Assembly (NCBI RefSeq): GCF_042643265.1
Contig: NZ_JBHRRZ010000001.1
Coordinates: forward strand, 62,001-126,000
Source: Virgibacillus_O sediminis
Lineage (GTDB): Bacteria; Bacillota; Bacilli; Bacillales; Amphibacillaceae
DNA: 64,000 nucleotides
Reading direction: 5' to 3'
A program made the translations under genes and the position numbers. The notes beneath the pieces were generated by a model that was not told where the DNA came from, ran no database searches, and saw only the letters and a list, made by a program, of their open reading frames with translations. Positions 18,603 to 27,292 of this stretch are shown here, piece by piece (within the stretch, counting starts at the first letter, position 1; the number at the start of each line of letters is the position of its first letter).

Positions 18603-19940
18603 ATGAACAACAAGGTGAAGTGGCTAGGGACATCTACATTAGTGCTAGGACTGTCGCTAGGATTCACGGTAGGAGAAACCGAAGCAAAAGATGTACAGGC
18701 TCAGGTACAATCCGAGGGAGGGGTTCAAGTAACTTCCAACCTTGACGACAAGGCCCTGAAAAAAGTTGGAAAGATCGATCAGAAGCTTACATCTCTTACC
18801 CAGGAAGTACAAGTGCTTTCTTCCACTTTGGAAAACGGCTCACTTACGAAGGGAGAGATCAACTCCACAGAAGGCGATCTCAACTCACTGGATAACAGGC
18901 TCAATGGAGTGGAAAACCAGTTGTCCGGTCTGACCAACAACAAACTTGATCCACAATCCCCGGCAGTATTGGAAATTAAAGGGGAAATTGATGAGGTGTA
19001 CCAGGAAGTTGCCCGCCTCCAATCTATACATCAAACACTGGTGCCTATAGAAGACGATGAGGACGAAAGGGAAGAGGAGCAAGAAGAGCAAGAGGAAAAT
19101 GTTGACGAGTTGACCACTGGAATAGAACAGACTTTGTCCACCATCAATACAGAGATTGAGACAATTTCTTCCGTCATTGAAGAAGGAACCCTTACGGAAG
19201 GGGAAATCAATTCCACGGAGGGTACCCTTGGATCATTAGAAAATGAATTAGACGGGCTAGCCAATGAATTGGACGGACTTACAAATAATAAACTCGACCC
19301 GGAAGCTGAAGTAGTGACGGAGATCGAAGAGGAGATTAACGAAGCACGTGAAGAGGTATACGCCCTTCAAAGCTCACTTGCCGTTCTAACTCCTGTCGTA
19401 GAAAATGATGAAGCGGTTGAAGGCGAAGAGGATACTACAGAAGACGGCACGACTCCTGAAGAAGATGCAGTAGAGGGAGATGAAACTGCCACAGAAGAAG
19501 GCACAACTCCTGAAGAAGATGCAGTAGAAGGGGATGAACCTGCCACAGAAGAAGGCACAACTCCTAAAGAAGGTGCAGTAGAAGGGGATGAACCTGCCAC
19601 AGAAGAAGGCACAACTCCTGAAGAAGGTGCAGTAGAAGGAGAAGAAACTGCGCCAGAAGAAGGTACAACTCCTGAAGAGGATGCAGTAGAGGGAGATGAA
19701 CCTGCCACAGAAGAAGGCACAACTCCTAAAGAAGGTGCAGTAGAGGGAGATGAACCTGCCACAGAAGAAGGCACAACTCCTGCAGAAGGTGCAGTAGAAG
19801 GAGATGAAAACGCTACGGTAGGAGAACCTGTTGATAACAATACCGGAGAAACAGGGGATACGACTGATGAAAATGTATCTGAGCCGGTCATTGAAATCAA
19901 CAACCCTGAAGAAGTATATATCACAGTTGACGAAGTTTAA
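18603..19940 (+). CDS. Exported acidic coiled-coil protein with 18-residue tandem repeats
   Basis: A 445-residue protein: signal peptide (WLGTSTLVLGLSLGFTVGET, cleavage near ETEA), two homologous helical units of about 85 residues (both with GEINSTEG and LTNNKLDP, roughly residues 55-145 and 172-262), then about seven tandem 18-residue repeats of the type EEGTTPEEDAVEGDEPAT (about 276-405) and a short tail. It is strongly acidic. No LPXTG or membrane anchor is seen, so it is probably secreted or electrostatically held at the surface. RBS AAGGAGGA before ATG 18603 and a strong terminator after. A degraded copy lies at 38.3-38.7 kb. The function is unknown. Confidence 0.8.
   Translation: MNNKVKWLGTSTLVLGLSLGFTVGETEAKDVQAQVQSEGGVQVTSNLDDKALKKVGKIDQKLTSLTQEVQVLSSTLENGSLTKGEINSTEGDLNSLDNRLNGVENQLSGLTNNKLDPQSPAVLEIKGEIDEVYQEVARLQSIHQTLVPIEDDEDEREEEQEEQEENVDELTTGIEQTLSTINTEIETISSVIEEGTLTEGEINSTEGTLGSLENELDGLANELDGLTNNKLDPEAEVVTEIEEEINEAREEVYALQSSLAVLTPVVENDEAVEGEEDTTEDGTTPEEDAVEGDETATEEGTTPEEDAVEGDEPATEEGTTPKEGAVEGDEPATEEGTTPEEGAVEGEETAPEEGTTPEEDAVEGDEPATEEGTTPKEGAVEGDEPATEEGTTPAEGAVEGDENATVGEPVDNNTGETGDTTDENVSEPVIEINNPEEVYITVDEV
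19430..19810 (+). repeat. Coding tandem repeats, 54-bp unit
   Basis: Seven consecutive 54-base units encode the EEGTTPxEGAVEGDEPAT repeats of the acidic surface protein. Units differ by only a few bases, so copy number is likely to vary between strains. Confidence 0.85.
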
Positions 19941-19955
19941 TGATTGTTCTATTCC

Positions 19956-19988
19956 AAGTGTACCGCATCTAAGCGGTACACTTTGTTT
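19956..19988 (+). terminator. Intrinsic terminator
   Basis: AAGTGTACCGC and GCGGTACACTT form an 11-bp perfect stem around ATCTAA, followed by TGTTTTG. A decayed copy of it exists near 38650. Confidence 0.85.
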
Positions 19989-19997
19989 TGCATAAAT

Positions 19998-20060
19998 TTA
20001 TATTTGGTAATTGGCAAAAATTTCCCCTTTAGCTACATCCAGACCTACTACTGGATTCAT
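19998..20060 (-). mobile_element. IS110-family transposase N-terminal fragment
   Basis: On the minus strand, ATG at 20060 (preceded by GGAAGAGA) reads MNPVVGLDVAKGEIFANYQI and stops. The VGLDVAKGE stretch is the first catalytic (DEDD) motif of IS110-family transposases. Only about 13 residues of homology remain, and the fragment runs straight into the terminator region of the neighbouring gene. The upstream flank (20061-20150) may be the element's left non-coding end. Confidence 0.6.
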
Positions 20061-20392
20061 TGATTATCTCTTCCTAAAAGTATTTGCTGGTACCCCTTAA
20101 CCTTTCTTTTATTATCACAGCTTCGCTTAGTCATACGGGGGGCATTTGTCCTAACCACTAGACTCAATCATAATTGTCTATGAGCCGGTCGTTTTCTTTT
20201 AAATAAATATTAGAATATTAATGTAACAACTTATTTAACTGACCTATCGGTAGAGGTTAATAACAAAATGTTTCGTTTAAAATATAGGGGCGGGATTTGC
20301 ATGAGTAAAAAACTTAGCTGATGCTGCCAGTAAGCATTCTTTGCAACAACAGTGATATATACAAGGAGGTCAATAGAAAATCCGTAATCTTG
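20061..20392. other. Intergenic region
   Basis: No gene is seen. The first part is probably IS110 flank. A six-codon frame (ATGAGTAAAAAACTTAGC, TGA) near 20300 is too short to call. Confidence 0.35.
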
Positions 20393-20626
20393 TTAATGAA
20401 GACTAATACATCGGGAAGTTGCCAATTGATGATGGCTATGGCTATGACTGTAATTGTTCTTCCCTTCCATCAACATATAGTGCTGTTCCAGCTTCAAAAC
20501 TGCCTGGTAATGCTTTTGATAAAAATACATATGGCGTTGTGGGTCGGTGTACTCATACCTTTTAGCCATCAAGCCATATAAGCTGGCTTCGTCCAAAAGA
20601 CTTTTTAACGTGTTATCAAGTTGCAT
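20393..20626 (-). CDS. Small histidine-rich hypothetical protein
   Basis: 77 residues starting at ATG 20626, with an excellent ribosome site (ACGGAGG, seven bases upstream). A helical N-terminal part (MQLDNTLKSLLDEASLYGLM) is followed by YFYQKHYQAVLKLEQHY and a His/Ser-rich tail (YSHSHSHHQ). Its size and location among spore-type genes suggest a sporulation-related small protein, but I do not recognise the family. Confidence 0.6.
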   Translation of the reverse strand: MQLDNTLKSLLDEASLYGLMAKRYEYTDPQRHMYFYQKHYQAVLKLEQHYMLMEGKNNYSHSHSHHQLATSRCISLH

Positions 20627-20955
20627 GAAAAAACCTCCGTTATTTTTTAATAGCTCAACACTTCATGTTATTCGTCTAGCTGTAAAAGGGATGGGTGAAT
20701 ACCCAGATTGAGGATATTTTTTAGAAGGCAAGATCTAAGTAAGAGGCACTTTAAGAAAAATTATAGGTATAAATTTAGTCTTGTGGACCTAGTTAAGCAC
20801 CATACGAAATGGAAGAGGAATTATCGAGTAAGTTATTGCTGGATAAGGATATGGGTACAGGTCTCTCTAAATCTTAAATGTATGGCATTCTTGCCCTCTC
20901 ATGTAACTATTCCAGTGAATAGTTTATAACAGGATGAAAGGAAGGAGGGTGTAAA

Positions 20956-21275
20956 TTGTTTCCCTATGAATCAGGACAACGACCAATCCATCCACGTCAG
21001 AATTGGTCTCAAAAACCACCTTTGCACAGAGCGCCAATCAGCATGAAATCCCCTATAATAGCAATGTTCCAAGACGAGGAAGGTAATATAGATCTCAATA
21101 AAATAGAGAAAACAGCAAGGCAGATAAATGAAATATACTCACAGGTAAGTCCGATTATCTTGAGATTCATAAAAAGGTAAGTGAACAATTACATTTTTTT
21201 ATGGAAACACCAGGGGTAAAAGGAGGGAATAATAAGAAAGAGCATTCCAATACTGAGATACCTGCTTATTTATAG
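20956..21275 (+). pseudogene. YppG-like small protein with a frameshift
   Basis: TTG 20956 follows GAAGGAGGG. The first 74 codons include a proline-rich start (FPYESGQRPIHPRQNW) and then MFQDEEGNIDLNKIEKTARQ and SQVSPIILRF, resembling the YppG-like family (spore-associated, unknown role). The frame stops at 21180. If one A is added in the five-A run at about 21174, translation continues for 30 more codons (KVSEQLHFFMETPGVKG) to the TAG at 21273-21275. The continuation looks coding, so this is probably a recent single-base frameshift or a slippery A-run. Confidence 0.5.
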
Positions 21276-21331
21276 ATGTCATTCAGGAAATGAACAGCAA
21301 CTAGTTATAACATGACAACAGCAATTGTTTG

Positions 21332-21366
21332 AACCCATCAATAGGTTTTTTATTGATGGGTTTTTA
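21332..21366 (+). terminator. Intrinsic terminator
   Basis: AACCCATCAATA pairs with TATTGATGGGTT, followed by TTT. Confidence 0.8.
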
Positions 21367-21505
21367 ACTGTCCCTTACATATATATAAGCATTTAAAACA
21401 CTTTTTCATCGTTTAATTTCAGCCAATTCAGGGAAATAATTCAACGATATGAACTAAGCTGAAGGTATAGTAAGTTAATAAAAGAACTACTGGGGAGGGA
21501 TAATT

Positions 21506-21949
21506 TTGGACACACAGAAACGTCAGGAAATCGATCATATTTACCAGGCTTTTTCCAAAGTGAAGGAGCTGACAGACAGAATGCTGCAACACCGGTATTT
21601 TCCTGATGATCCGCTCGAAGAAAGGGTACACTTGATTCTTCAGGAGAAACATGAAATTCTTGGTAAACTGTTGTCATACCTCCGGGAAGAAGATTTACCG
21701 CAGTACTCCGATATGATTGAATGGCTGAAGATCATTTACCGAGATGATGAAACAGAGAAACTTCTCTTTCAAAGCTGGAAGCGGATTTGCAGTCAGAATC
21801 ACTTGTTGGAAGAACAGATACTAAATGAGATGGAAGAGCTGTTCAATGAAATGAAAGAAGAATTGGAGAAAGCACTGCCGGATGAGGAAGATTTCATGAA
21901 GGAAGCACATATCCCTTATATCGTTCCGACATTCTACGTGGAAAAATAA
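21506..21949 (+). CDS. Hypothetical helical cytoplasmic protein, 147 residues
   Basis: TTG 21506 follows GGGGAGGGA. The protein is rich in Glu, Leu and Lys and is predicted to be almost all helical, with no signal or membrane segment. It ends 12 bases before the first ATG of the broken molybdopterin oxidoreductase, so the two were co-transcribed. A chaperone or accessory role for that enzyme is conceivable from position alone. The family is not recognised. Confidence 0.6.
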   Translation: MDTQKRQEIDHIYQAFSKVKELTDRMLQHRYFPDDPLEERVHLILQEKHEILGKLLSYLREEDLPQYSDMIEWLKIIYRDDETEKLLFQSWKRICSQNHLLEEQILNEMEELFNEMKEELEKALPDEEDFMKEAHIPYIVPTFYVEK

Positions 21950-21961
21950 AAGGAGGTTTTC

Positions 21962-23327
21962 ATGATGGCCTGGGAAGAGCAGCGGATAGACCAAAACATT
22001 GACAAGAAAGGTGATATAGATAAATGGGTACACAGCACCTGTAACCTTAACAGCAGCCTGTGTCGCTATCAACAATCTTCATTTGATGCAGGGGTTGATC
22101 GGTAAACCGGGAAGCGGACCGCTGCACATGGCAGGCCAGCCAAGTTCTTCAGGCAACCGTACTGCAGGCGGGGTGGGAACCTATCCGGGCAACCGTAATC
22201 CTGAAAACCCGGAACATCTCCGGGAGATTGCTGATCTATGGAATGTGGAAGAATCTTCTCTTGCTGTCGGGCCGGAAAAAGGAATCATCAAACAAATAGA
22301 ATTAATGGAAAAAGGCCAAATCGGATTCTTCTGGAATATCCATACTAATCCACTAATCTCCCTGCCGAACCTTCCGAGGGTAAAGGCTGCAATGGAAAAG
22401 GCATTTGTTGTCGTGCAGGATCCATTTCTGACAGAAACAACAGAAGTTGCTGATATTGTCCTTCCCCCTGCCATGTGGGGTGAAAAAGAAGGAACAATGG
22501 AAAATGCAGACCGTACCATTAATTTGCTACGGAAGGCTGTGGAGCCCCCTGAAGGTATCAAGACAGACTTTGAGATCCTGCTGGAATTCAGCAGAAGGAT
22601 GGGGCTGAAAGATAAAGATGGCCATCCATTGGTGGGATATTCCACACCGGAAGAGGCTTTTGAGGAATGGAAACAGGTATCCAAAGGACGGCCGAGTGAT
22701 ATGTCGGGAATGACCTATGAACTCCTGGAAAAAGAGAATGGCATCCGTTGGCCGGCGCCTGAGGACAACCCAAAAGGTACCGTCCGTCTTTATGAAGACG
22801 GGGAATTTGCGACATCCCCTGAGTACTGTCAAAGTTATGGCAAAGATATTGTCACTGGACGTCCGAAGACGGAAAAGGAATTCAGAGAAATTCAGGCGGA
22901 CGGAAGGGCTATTTTCCATCCGACCCGCCATTTAGGTTCACCGGAAAAGCCGAGGGAAGAATATCCGCTGTGGCTGAATACTGGACGCCTTTTATGGCAC
23001 TGGCATACCCGGACCAAAACAGGACGAGTAGCCGAACTGGATGAAAAGGCTCCGGAAGCATTCGTTCAATTGAACAGGAAAGATGCAGATACTCTAAACG
23101 TAGCAGATGGGGAGAAAGTGGAAGTTCAATCTCCTCGCGGGTCCCTGCAAGTTCCCGCCAAAATAAGCAGGGAAGTAAAGTCGGGCGAGGTATTCATTCC
23201 TTTTCACTTCGGGGAATGGAAGAACGAAAAACCAGCCAATGAATTAACGGGAGATGTAATTGATCCGCTATCTCATCAGCCAATTTTGAAACAATCCGTC
23301 TGCCGCATTGAAAAAATAGAAGCTTAA
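21962..23327 (+). pseudogene. Internally deleted molybdopterin oxidoreductase (nitrate reductase/formate dehydrogenase type)
   Basis: The original start survives (ATG 21962, RBS AAAGGAGG) and reads about 29 codons ending DKWVHSTCNL, the beginning of the Fe-S cluster region. The sequence then jumps, in another frame, to TAACVAINNLHLMQGLIGKP in the middle of the protein (about nt 22035) and continues open to 23327 with the catalytic-subunit C-terminal half (GGVGTYPGNRNPENP, PFLTETTEVADIVLPPAMWG, WLNTGRLLWHWHTRTKTGR). Roughly 350 residues, including most Cys ligands and part of the cofactor site, are missing. Full-length relatives are about 700-800 residues. It cannot be a working enzyme. Confidence 0.8.
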
Positions 23328-23378
23328 TTGAGACGTTCTCCTTCTTCAATATGGATGATATCTAATTTTTCTATATAA

Positions 23379-23430
23379 AAAAACTGCACCTCAAATTGTT
23401 GGTGTGAACCAACGATCGGGTGCAGTTTTT
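23379..23430. terminator. Bidirectional terminator
   Basis: AAAAACTGCACC and GGTGCAGTTTTT enclose a second hairpin (GTTGGT/ACCAAC). It lies between two convergent genes. Confidence 0.85.
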
Positions 23431-23459
23431 GTTCCATAATTCTTTATTCCGAAATAGTA

Positions 23460-25085
23460 TTATACTCCCAACACATCTTCTGCAATGTTAACTGCATGAT
23501 CCCCAATACGCTCCAGATTGCTGAGCATATCAACGAATACGATCCCCGCTGTACCGCTGCACTGGCCTTCATTGACCCGGATGATGTGTTTCTTGCGGTA
23601 TTCCTTCTCCATTCTATCGATTTCTTCCTCTTTTTGTACTACATCCAATGCCGCTTCCTTGTCCGAATTCTCCAGAGCTTTGACGGCTTGTTTTACAGCA
23701 AAGATGGTAATATCAAACATTTCATTGAGTTCTGTCATTGCTTGTTCTGTCAGTTTTACTTTATGGGCCTTTTTGTAGTCCACAAGCTCAATCAGATTTT
23801 CAAAATGGTCTCCGATCCTTTCAATATCCCTTATGGTATTCATCAAGGATGTATGCCTGCTGCTGTCTGCTTCCGAAAGGGAATCCGTAGAGATGTTAAC
23901 CAGATAACCGGTAATTTCCTGGTCCAGATTGTTTAAGGCCCCTTCCAGCTGCATGGCCATATCGGAATGCTTGGTCTGATCAGTTGCCAGGTACTGGTTG
24001 GTTTCTTCCAAACCCCTAATCGCGTACTCACCCATGCGGGAAACTTCTTTTTTCGCCTGGTCCAGCGCCAATGTGGATGATTGCTGGATGAAGATAGGAT
24101 CCAGATGTTTCGGTTTGTATTCGACCATCACATCTTCGCCCGGAACCAGCTTTACCATCAGCCAAACCAACGCGCCGATGAAAGGGAACTGGATAATCGT
24201 GTTGGCAATGTTAAAGCTTCCGTGGGCAAAAGCGATCGTCATTTCAGGACCTAAATCAAATGTGGTCTGTAGATACGATACGAATTGTGTGTAGAAGCCC
24301 AATAGTACTAGAACAATGATGGTACCAATCAGGTTGAAAGCCACGTGTGTAAATGCAGCCCTTTTCGCGGCAACAGAAGCCCCGATGGAAGCAAGGACGG
24401 CTGTGATCGTTGTTCCGATGTTATCCCCGAATAATACTGGCAATGCTGCATCAAGCGGGATTGCTCCCTGGGAGAACAAACTTTGGAGTATCCCAATGGT
24501 TGCCGAGGAACTTTGGACAATTACGGTAAATACTGTACCGATGGCAACTCCAAGAATAGGGTTTGCACTCATGCTGACCGTCAAATCTTGGAATGCCTGC
24601 AGTCCACGTAACGGGGACATCCCGCTGCTCATGAACTCCAGCCCTAAGAATAACGCACCGAAGCCAAATATCGTCTGTCCGATGTGATTGATTTTCGGGT
24701 TCTTAAAGAAGAAAAGCAGGAATGAACCGACCGCCACGATTGGTAATGCATATTCTCCTAGGTCTATACCGATGATGAAGGCGGTGACGGTGGTTCCGAT
24801 GTTCGCCCCCATAATGACCCCGATGGCTTGTCTGAAACTCATAAAGCCAGCATTCACCAGTCCGATCGTCAAGACAGTTGTTCCCGAACTGGACTGGATG
24901 AGAATGGTCACTACAATACCTGCCAGTACGCCCATAAAAGGGTTGCTGGTAAATTTATCAAGGACATCCCTCAGTCTATCGCCAGCCGTTTTTTGGAGGC
25001 CCTCGCCCATATATTTAATACCGAGAAGGAAAATACCAAGACCTCCGATGAATTCAAAAATCAACGTTTGAACATCTATTTCCAT
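23460..25085 (-). CDS. Na/Pi cotransporter family protein (NptA/YjbB-like) with PhoU-like domain
   Basis: 541 residues. The N-terminal part (about 1-310) has two inverted Na/Pi-cotransporter repeats, each with a QSSS signature (ILIQSSSGTT near residue 63 and IVQSSSATIG near 190) and the GANIGTT and GDNIGTT motifs. The cytoplasmic C-terminal part (about 340-541) is a PhoU-like helical domain. Members of this family move phosphate with Na+; bacterial PhoU-fused versions can act in uptake or export and may be linked to signalling. RBS AAAGGTAGG lies before ATG 25085. It lies 3.5 kb from the secreted phosphoesterase island, which would supply free phosphate, though the strand and terminators make it a separate transcript. 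Confidence 0.92.
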   Translation of the reverse strand: MEIDVQTLIFEFIGGLGIFLLGIKYMGEGLQKTAGDRLRDVLDKFTSNPFMGVLAGIVVTILIQSSSGTTVLTIGLVNAGFMSFRQAIGVIMGANIGTTVTAFIIGIDLGEYALPIVAVGSFLLFFFKNPKINHIGQTIFGFGALFLGLEFMSSGMSPLRGLQAFQDLTVSMSANPILGVAIGTVFTVIVQSSSATIGILQSLFSQGAIPLDAALPVLFGDNIGTTITAVLASIGASVAAKRAAFTHVAFNLIGTIIVLVLLGFYTQFVSYLQTTFDLGPEMTIAFAHGSFNIANTIIQFPFIGALVWLMVKLVPGEDVMVEYKPKHLDPIFIQQSSTLALDQAKKEVSRMGEYAIRGLEETNQYLATDQTKHSDMAMQLEGALNNLDQEITGYLVNISTDSLSEADSSRHTSLMNTIRDIERIGDHFENLIELVDYKKAHKVKLTEQAMTELNEMFDITIFAVKQAVKALENSDKEAALDVVQKEEEIDRMEKEYRKKHIIRVNEGQCSGTAGIVFVDMLSNLERIGDHAVNIAEDVLGV

Positions 25086-25331
25086 GGTTGAAACCTACCT
25101 TTCCATTTGTCGAGATTTGGCGTTTGCCTCTCCCATTATTAAACGACCTTTAGGTATATGTAAATATTTCTCTAGAAAACTTAACATACAATTTACATTT
25201 CTCCTTGTATAGATATCTTATTGTTTATAATGTGCTTCCTGATTATACATGTAAACTCGTTGAACGGATAAAAGGAAGACAAATGGATATGTTAAACCCT
25301 GATACCTATTTTAGAAGGGGCGTGAAATGTC

Positions 25332-26174
25332 TTGTTTTATCATGTGAAAGAACTACAATATGAATCGAAACCAGAACGGCCGGATCCTGTTTATGCGAAG
25401 AAGCTGCAGGAAGTACTGGGCGGACAGTACGGGGAAATCACGGTGATGATGCAGTATCTGTTTCAAGGATTTAACTGCCGGGGAGAACAGAAATATCGCG
25501 ATATGCTGATGGATATCGGCACGGAGGAAATTGCCCATGTAGAAATGTTGGCAACGATGATTGCACAATTACTCGATAACGCACCTGTTCAAGAGCAGGA
25601 GGAAGCTGCTAAAGACCCAATAATCGAGGCCGTCCTAGGAGGCATGAACCCTCAGCATGCCATTGTTAACGGTTTAGGCGCACAGCCTAACGATAGTGCG
25701 GGATATCCATTCAACGCACGTTACACAATAGCCAGCGGGAATTTACTAGCTGATTTCCGAGCAAATCTGAATGCGGAATCTCAAGGGCGCCTTCAAGTAG
25801 TGCGTCTCTATGAGATGACTACGGACCGGGGTGTACGTGATATGCTGTCTTGGTTGATTGCGCGGGATACCATGCATCAGAACCAATGGATGGCAGCAAT
25901 TGAAGAACTTGAACAAAACCAAAAAGCGGTGGTGCCGGCGACGTTTAATCAACAATTTGAAAAGCAGGAAGTCTCCTATTCATTTATGAATTTTTCCCAG
26001 GGGGAGGAGAGCAGTACCGGCCGGTGGGCTAGTGGGGCGAGCATGGATGGTCAGGGCCAGTTTGACTATGTTAGCCAGCCTCAGGCAAGGGGACAGAGCC
26101 CTCAGCTGCAACCTGCGCCCCCTTATATCCATGGAACACCGCCTAAGAAAATGAACCCTAATCCACCACAGTAA
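25332..26174 (+). CDS. Manganese catalase
   Basis: 280 residues. The dimanganese ligands fall where the family predicts: Glu35, Glu66, His69, Glu149 and His182 (GQYGEIT, GTEEIAHVEML, NAESQGR, TMHQNQW). The enzyme breaks down hydrogen peroxide; in Bacilli such proteins often belong to the spore coat (YdbD-like or CotJC-like). The start is TTG 25332, since MFYHVKELQYE is the standard N-terminus. The last 60 residues are Gln/Pro-rich (SQPQARGQSPQLQPAPP) and probably flexible. A second Mn-catalase-type protein (CotJC) is at 55 kb. Confidence 0.93.
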   Translation: MFYHVKELQYESKPERPDPVYAKKLQEVLGGQYGEITVMMQYLFQGFNCRGEQKYRDMLMDIGTEEIAHVEMLATMIAQLLDNAPVQEQEEAAKDPIIEAVLGGMNPQHAIVNGLGAQPNDSAGYPFNARYTIASGNLLADFRANLNAESQGRLQVVRLYEMTTDRGVRDMLSWLIARDTMHQNQWMAAIEELEQNQKAVVPATFNQQFEKQEVSYSFMNFSQGEESSTGRWASGASMDGQGQFDYVSQPQARGQSPQLQPAPPYIHGTPPKKMNPNPPQ

Positions 26175-26270
26175 ATAGAAAGTATTCCAAATAAGTTTAG
26201 GAAAGGTCATATAGTGTTATACGTATTGTAAGGAATAACTACTTCCTAAAATTATTTGGAGGTGTTTTAA

Positions 26271-26444
26271 ATGGCAGAACAATTTAAGACAGGACAAGAA
26301 GCACCGGAAAACGGAACGTACAAAGTTGTTGGTCTAGTCAACGGCAATAATGAAAACGATGATACGGAAATCGAATTAGAAAAAGGCGAAAACTTCCCGC
26401 CGTCTCCATCCAGTAGGGAAGCAGCATACTACAAGAAGAAGTAA
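26271..26444 (+). CDS. YjzC-like small protein
   Basis: 57 residues from ATG 26271, with TTGGAGGTG upstream. The pattern FKTGQEAPENGTYKVVG followed by GENFPPSPSSREAAYYKKK matches the YjzC-like family of Bacillus: hydrophilic, no signal. The role is unknown. A terminator follows directly. Confidence 0.7.
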   Translation: MAEQFKTGQEAPENGTYKVVGLVNGNNENDDTEIELEKGENFPPSPSSREAAYYKKK

Positions 26445-26459
26445 CCAATAATGATGCAT

Positions 26460-26494
26460 GCCCCCATATCGTGTAGGATGTGGGGGCTTCTTTA
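26460..26494 (+). terminator. Intrinsic terminator
   Basis: GCCCCCAT pairs with the ATGTGGGGGC side of the hairpin, followed by TTCTTTAT. Confidence 0.7.
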
Positions 26495-26504
26495 TGGGAC
26501 TATT

Positions 26505-26632
26505 TCATTGGTTACCACTCTGGCCCCTGTGATTATCCTTTCTCACAAAGAATGCATGCCCTAACAGTTGCGCACTGCCTATGATGAAGAGAATGGTCCC
26601 GCCGTCTGAGTGGAGTGGAATAAGAATAAGAT
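26505..26632 (-). pseudogene. Gene remnant, possibly YrhK-like membrane domain
   Basis: On the minus strand a frame without start reads IPLHSDGGTILFIIGSAQLL and then GHAFFVRKDNHRGQSGNQ to a TGA stop. The LFIIGS helix resembles YrhK-type domains, but only about 40 residues remain and an in-frame stop lies just upstream. Confidence 0.3.
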
Positions 26633-26851
26633 GCTCCTAACTAGAAACCATATACCCAGGCTGATGTCGTTTGCGATGGATAAAACTTATATTTTTTCCT
26701 AAAGAAGACTTCAAATCTACCCATATGAATATCATAATACTTCTTTTCATTTCGGGATTCTCGGCACTATACTAAATCTCCTTTTTCCGGTAATGCCTTC
26801 TTTCGGGGGAGGAATGAACTAAGTTAATTCTTACTCACAATAGTCTGTTGC
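26633..26851. other. Intergenic region without recognised features
   Basis: Nothing gene-like is visible on either strand in this stretch between the YrhK-like remnant and the terminator of the DUF1259 gene. Confidence 0.4.
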
Positions 26852-26896
26852 AAAAAGAGGCTGTCCCTGAGTTTGGTCGGGAACAGCCTTCTTTTA
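26852..26896. terminator. Intrinsic terminator of the DUF1259 gene
   Basis: AAAGAGGCTGTCCC pairs with GGGAACAGCCTTCTTT around an 11-base loop. It ends the minus-strand gene and may act in both directions. Confidence 0.75.
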
Positions 26897-26899
26897 CGT

Positions 26900-27292
26900 T
26901 TAAACCTTAAGCACTTTAATGGCTTCGGCTAACTTCCGGGCAAATTCTTCCGGTTCCTCCACTGATTGGACATGGAGATATTTAATACTTGGTTCGGCAA
27001 ACAACCAATGATTATGCAAGGCTGTAATGGTCAGATCGTTCTTGCCCAATGCTCTGGTGAAGTCAGGAATCTCTTCGGGGAGAAGTACGATCTCTGCATG
27101 GTTAAGGGCCGTACCATCATCTTCTAAGGCTTCAAAATGAATTTCCATGCTCAGTTCGCTTTTGAATGGGCGCCCTTGAACAGTCACATCCAAGTCTCTC
27201 TCCTTTTCTACAGCTCCCATACCTTCCTCAGTGCTGGCTTCTGCACCCAGGATGTCTCCGAATTTCTTTGCTATGCTCTCTAGATCAGCTAT
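26900..27292 (-). CDS. DUF1259 family protein with unclear start codon
   Basis: The C-terminal part, from Met at 27220, carries the DUF1259 hallmark ALHNHWLFAEPSIKYLHV. Family-like sequence continues upstream of that Met (DLESIAKKFGDILGAEASTE), so the gene is longer than its first ATG suggests. No ATG, GTG or TTG exists between the upstream TGA and 27220. A Shine-Dalgarno run (AAAAAGGAG, 27310-27302) is followed by CTG, ATT, TTA, ATA; the ATA at 27292 has the best spacing (nine bases). Either a rare AUA/AUU/CUG start is used or a frameshift in the six-A run has cut off the ATG at about 27320. The protein's function is unknown. Confidence 0.6.
   Translation of the reverse strand: MADLESIAKKFGDILGAEASTEEGMGAVEKERDLDVTVQGRPFKSELSMEIHFEALEDDGTALNHAEIVLLPEEIPDFTRALGKNDLTITALHNHWLFAEPSIKYLHVQSVEEPEEFARKLAEAIKVLKV

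Noticed and set aside
19430..19810. CRISPR-like regular repetition
   Set aside because: The units are contiguous 54-bp coding repeats in one reading frame, without unique spacers.
19367..19924. Minus-strand 185-codon frame rich in Ser, Pro and Val
   Set aside because: It is the antisense reading of the 54-bp coding repeats; the repetition explains its length.
23496..25091. Several plus-strand frames within the Na/Pi cotransporter gene
   Set aside because: They are shadows of the minus-strand membrane-protein gene.
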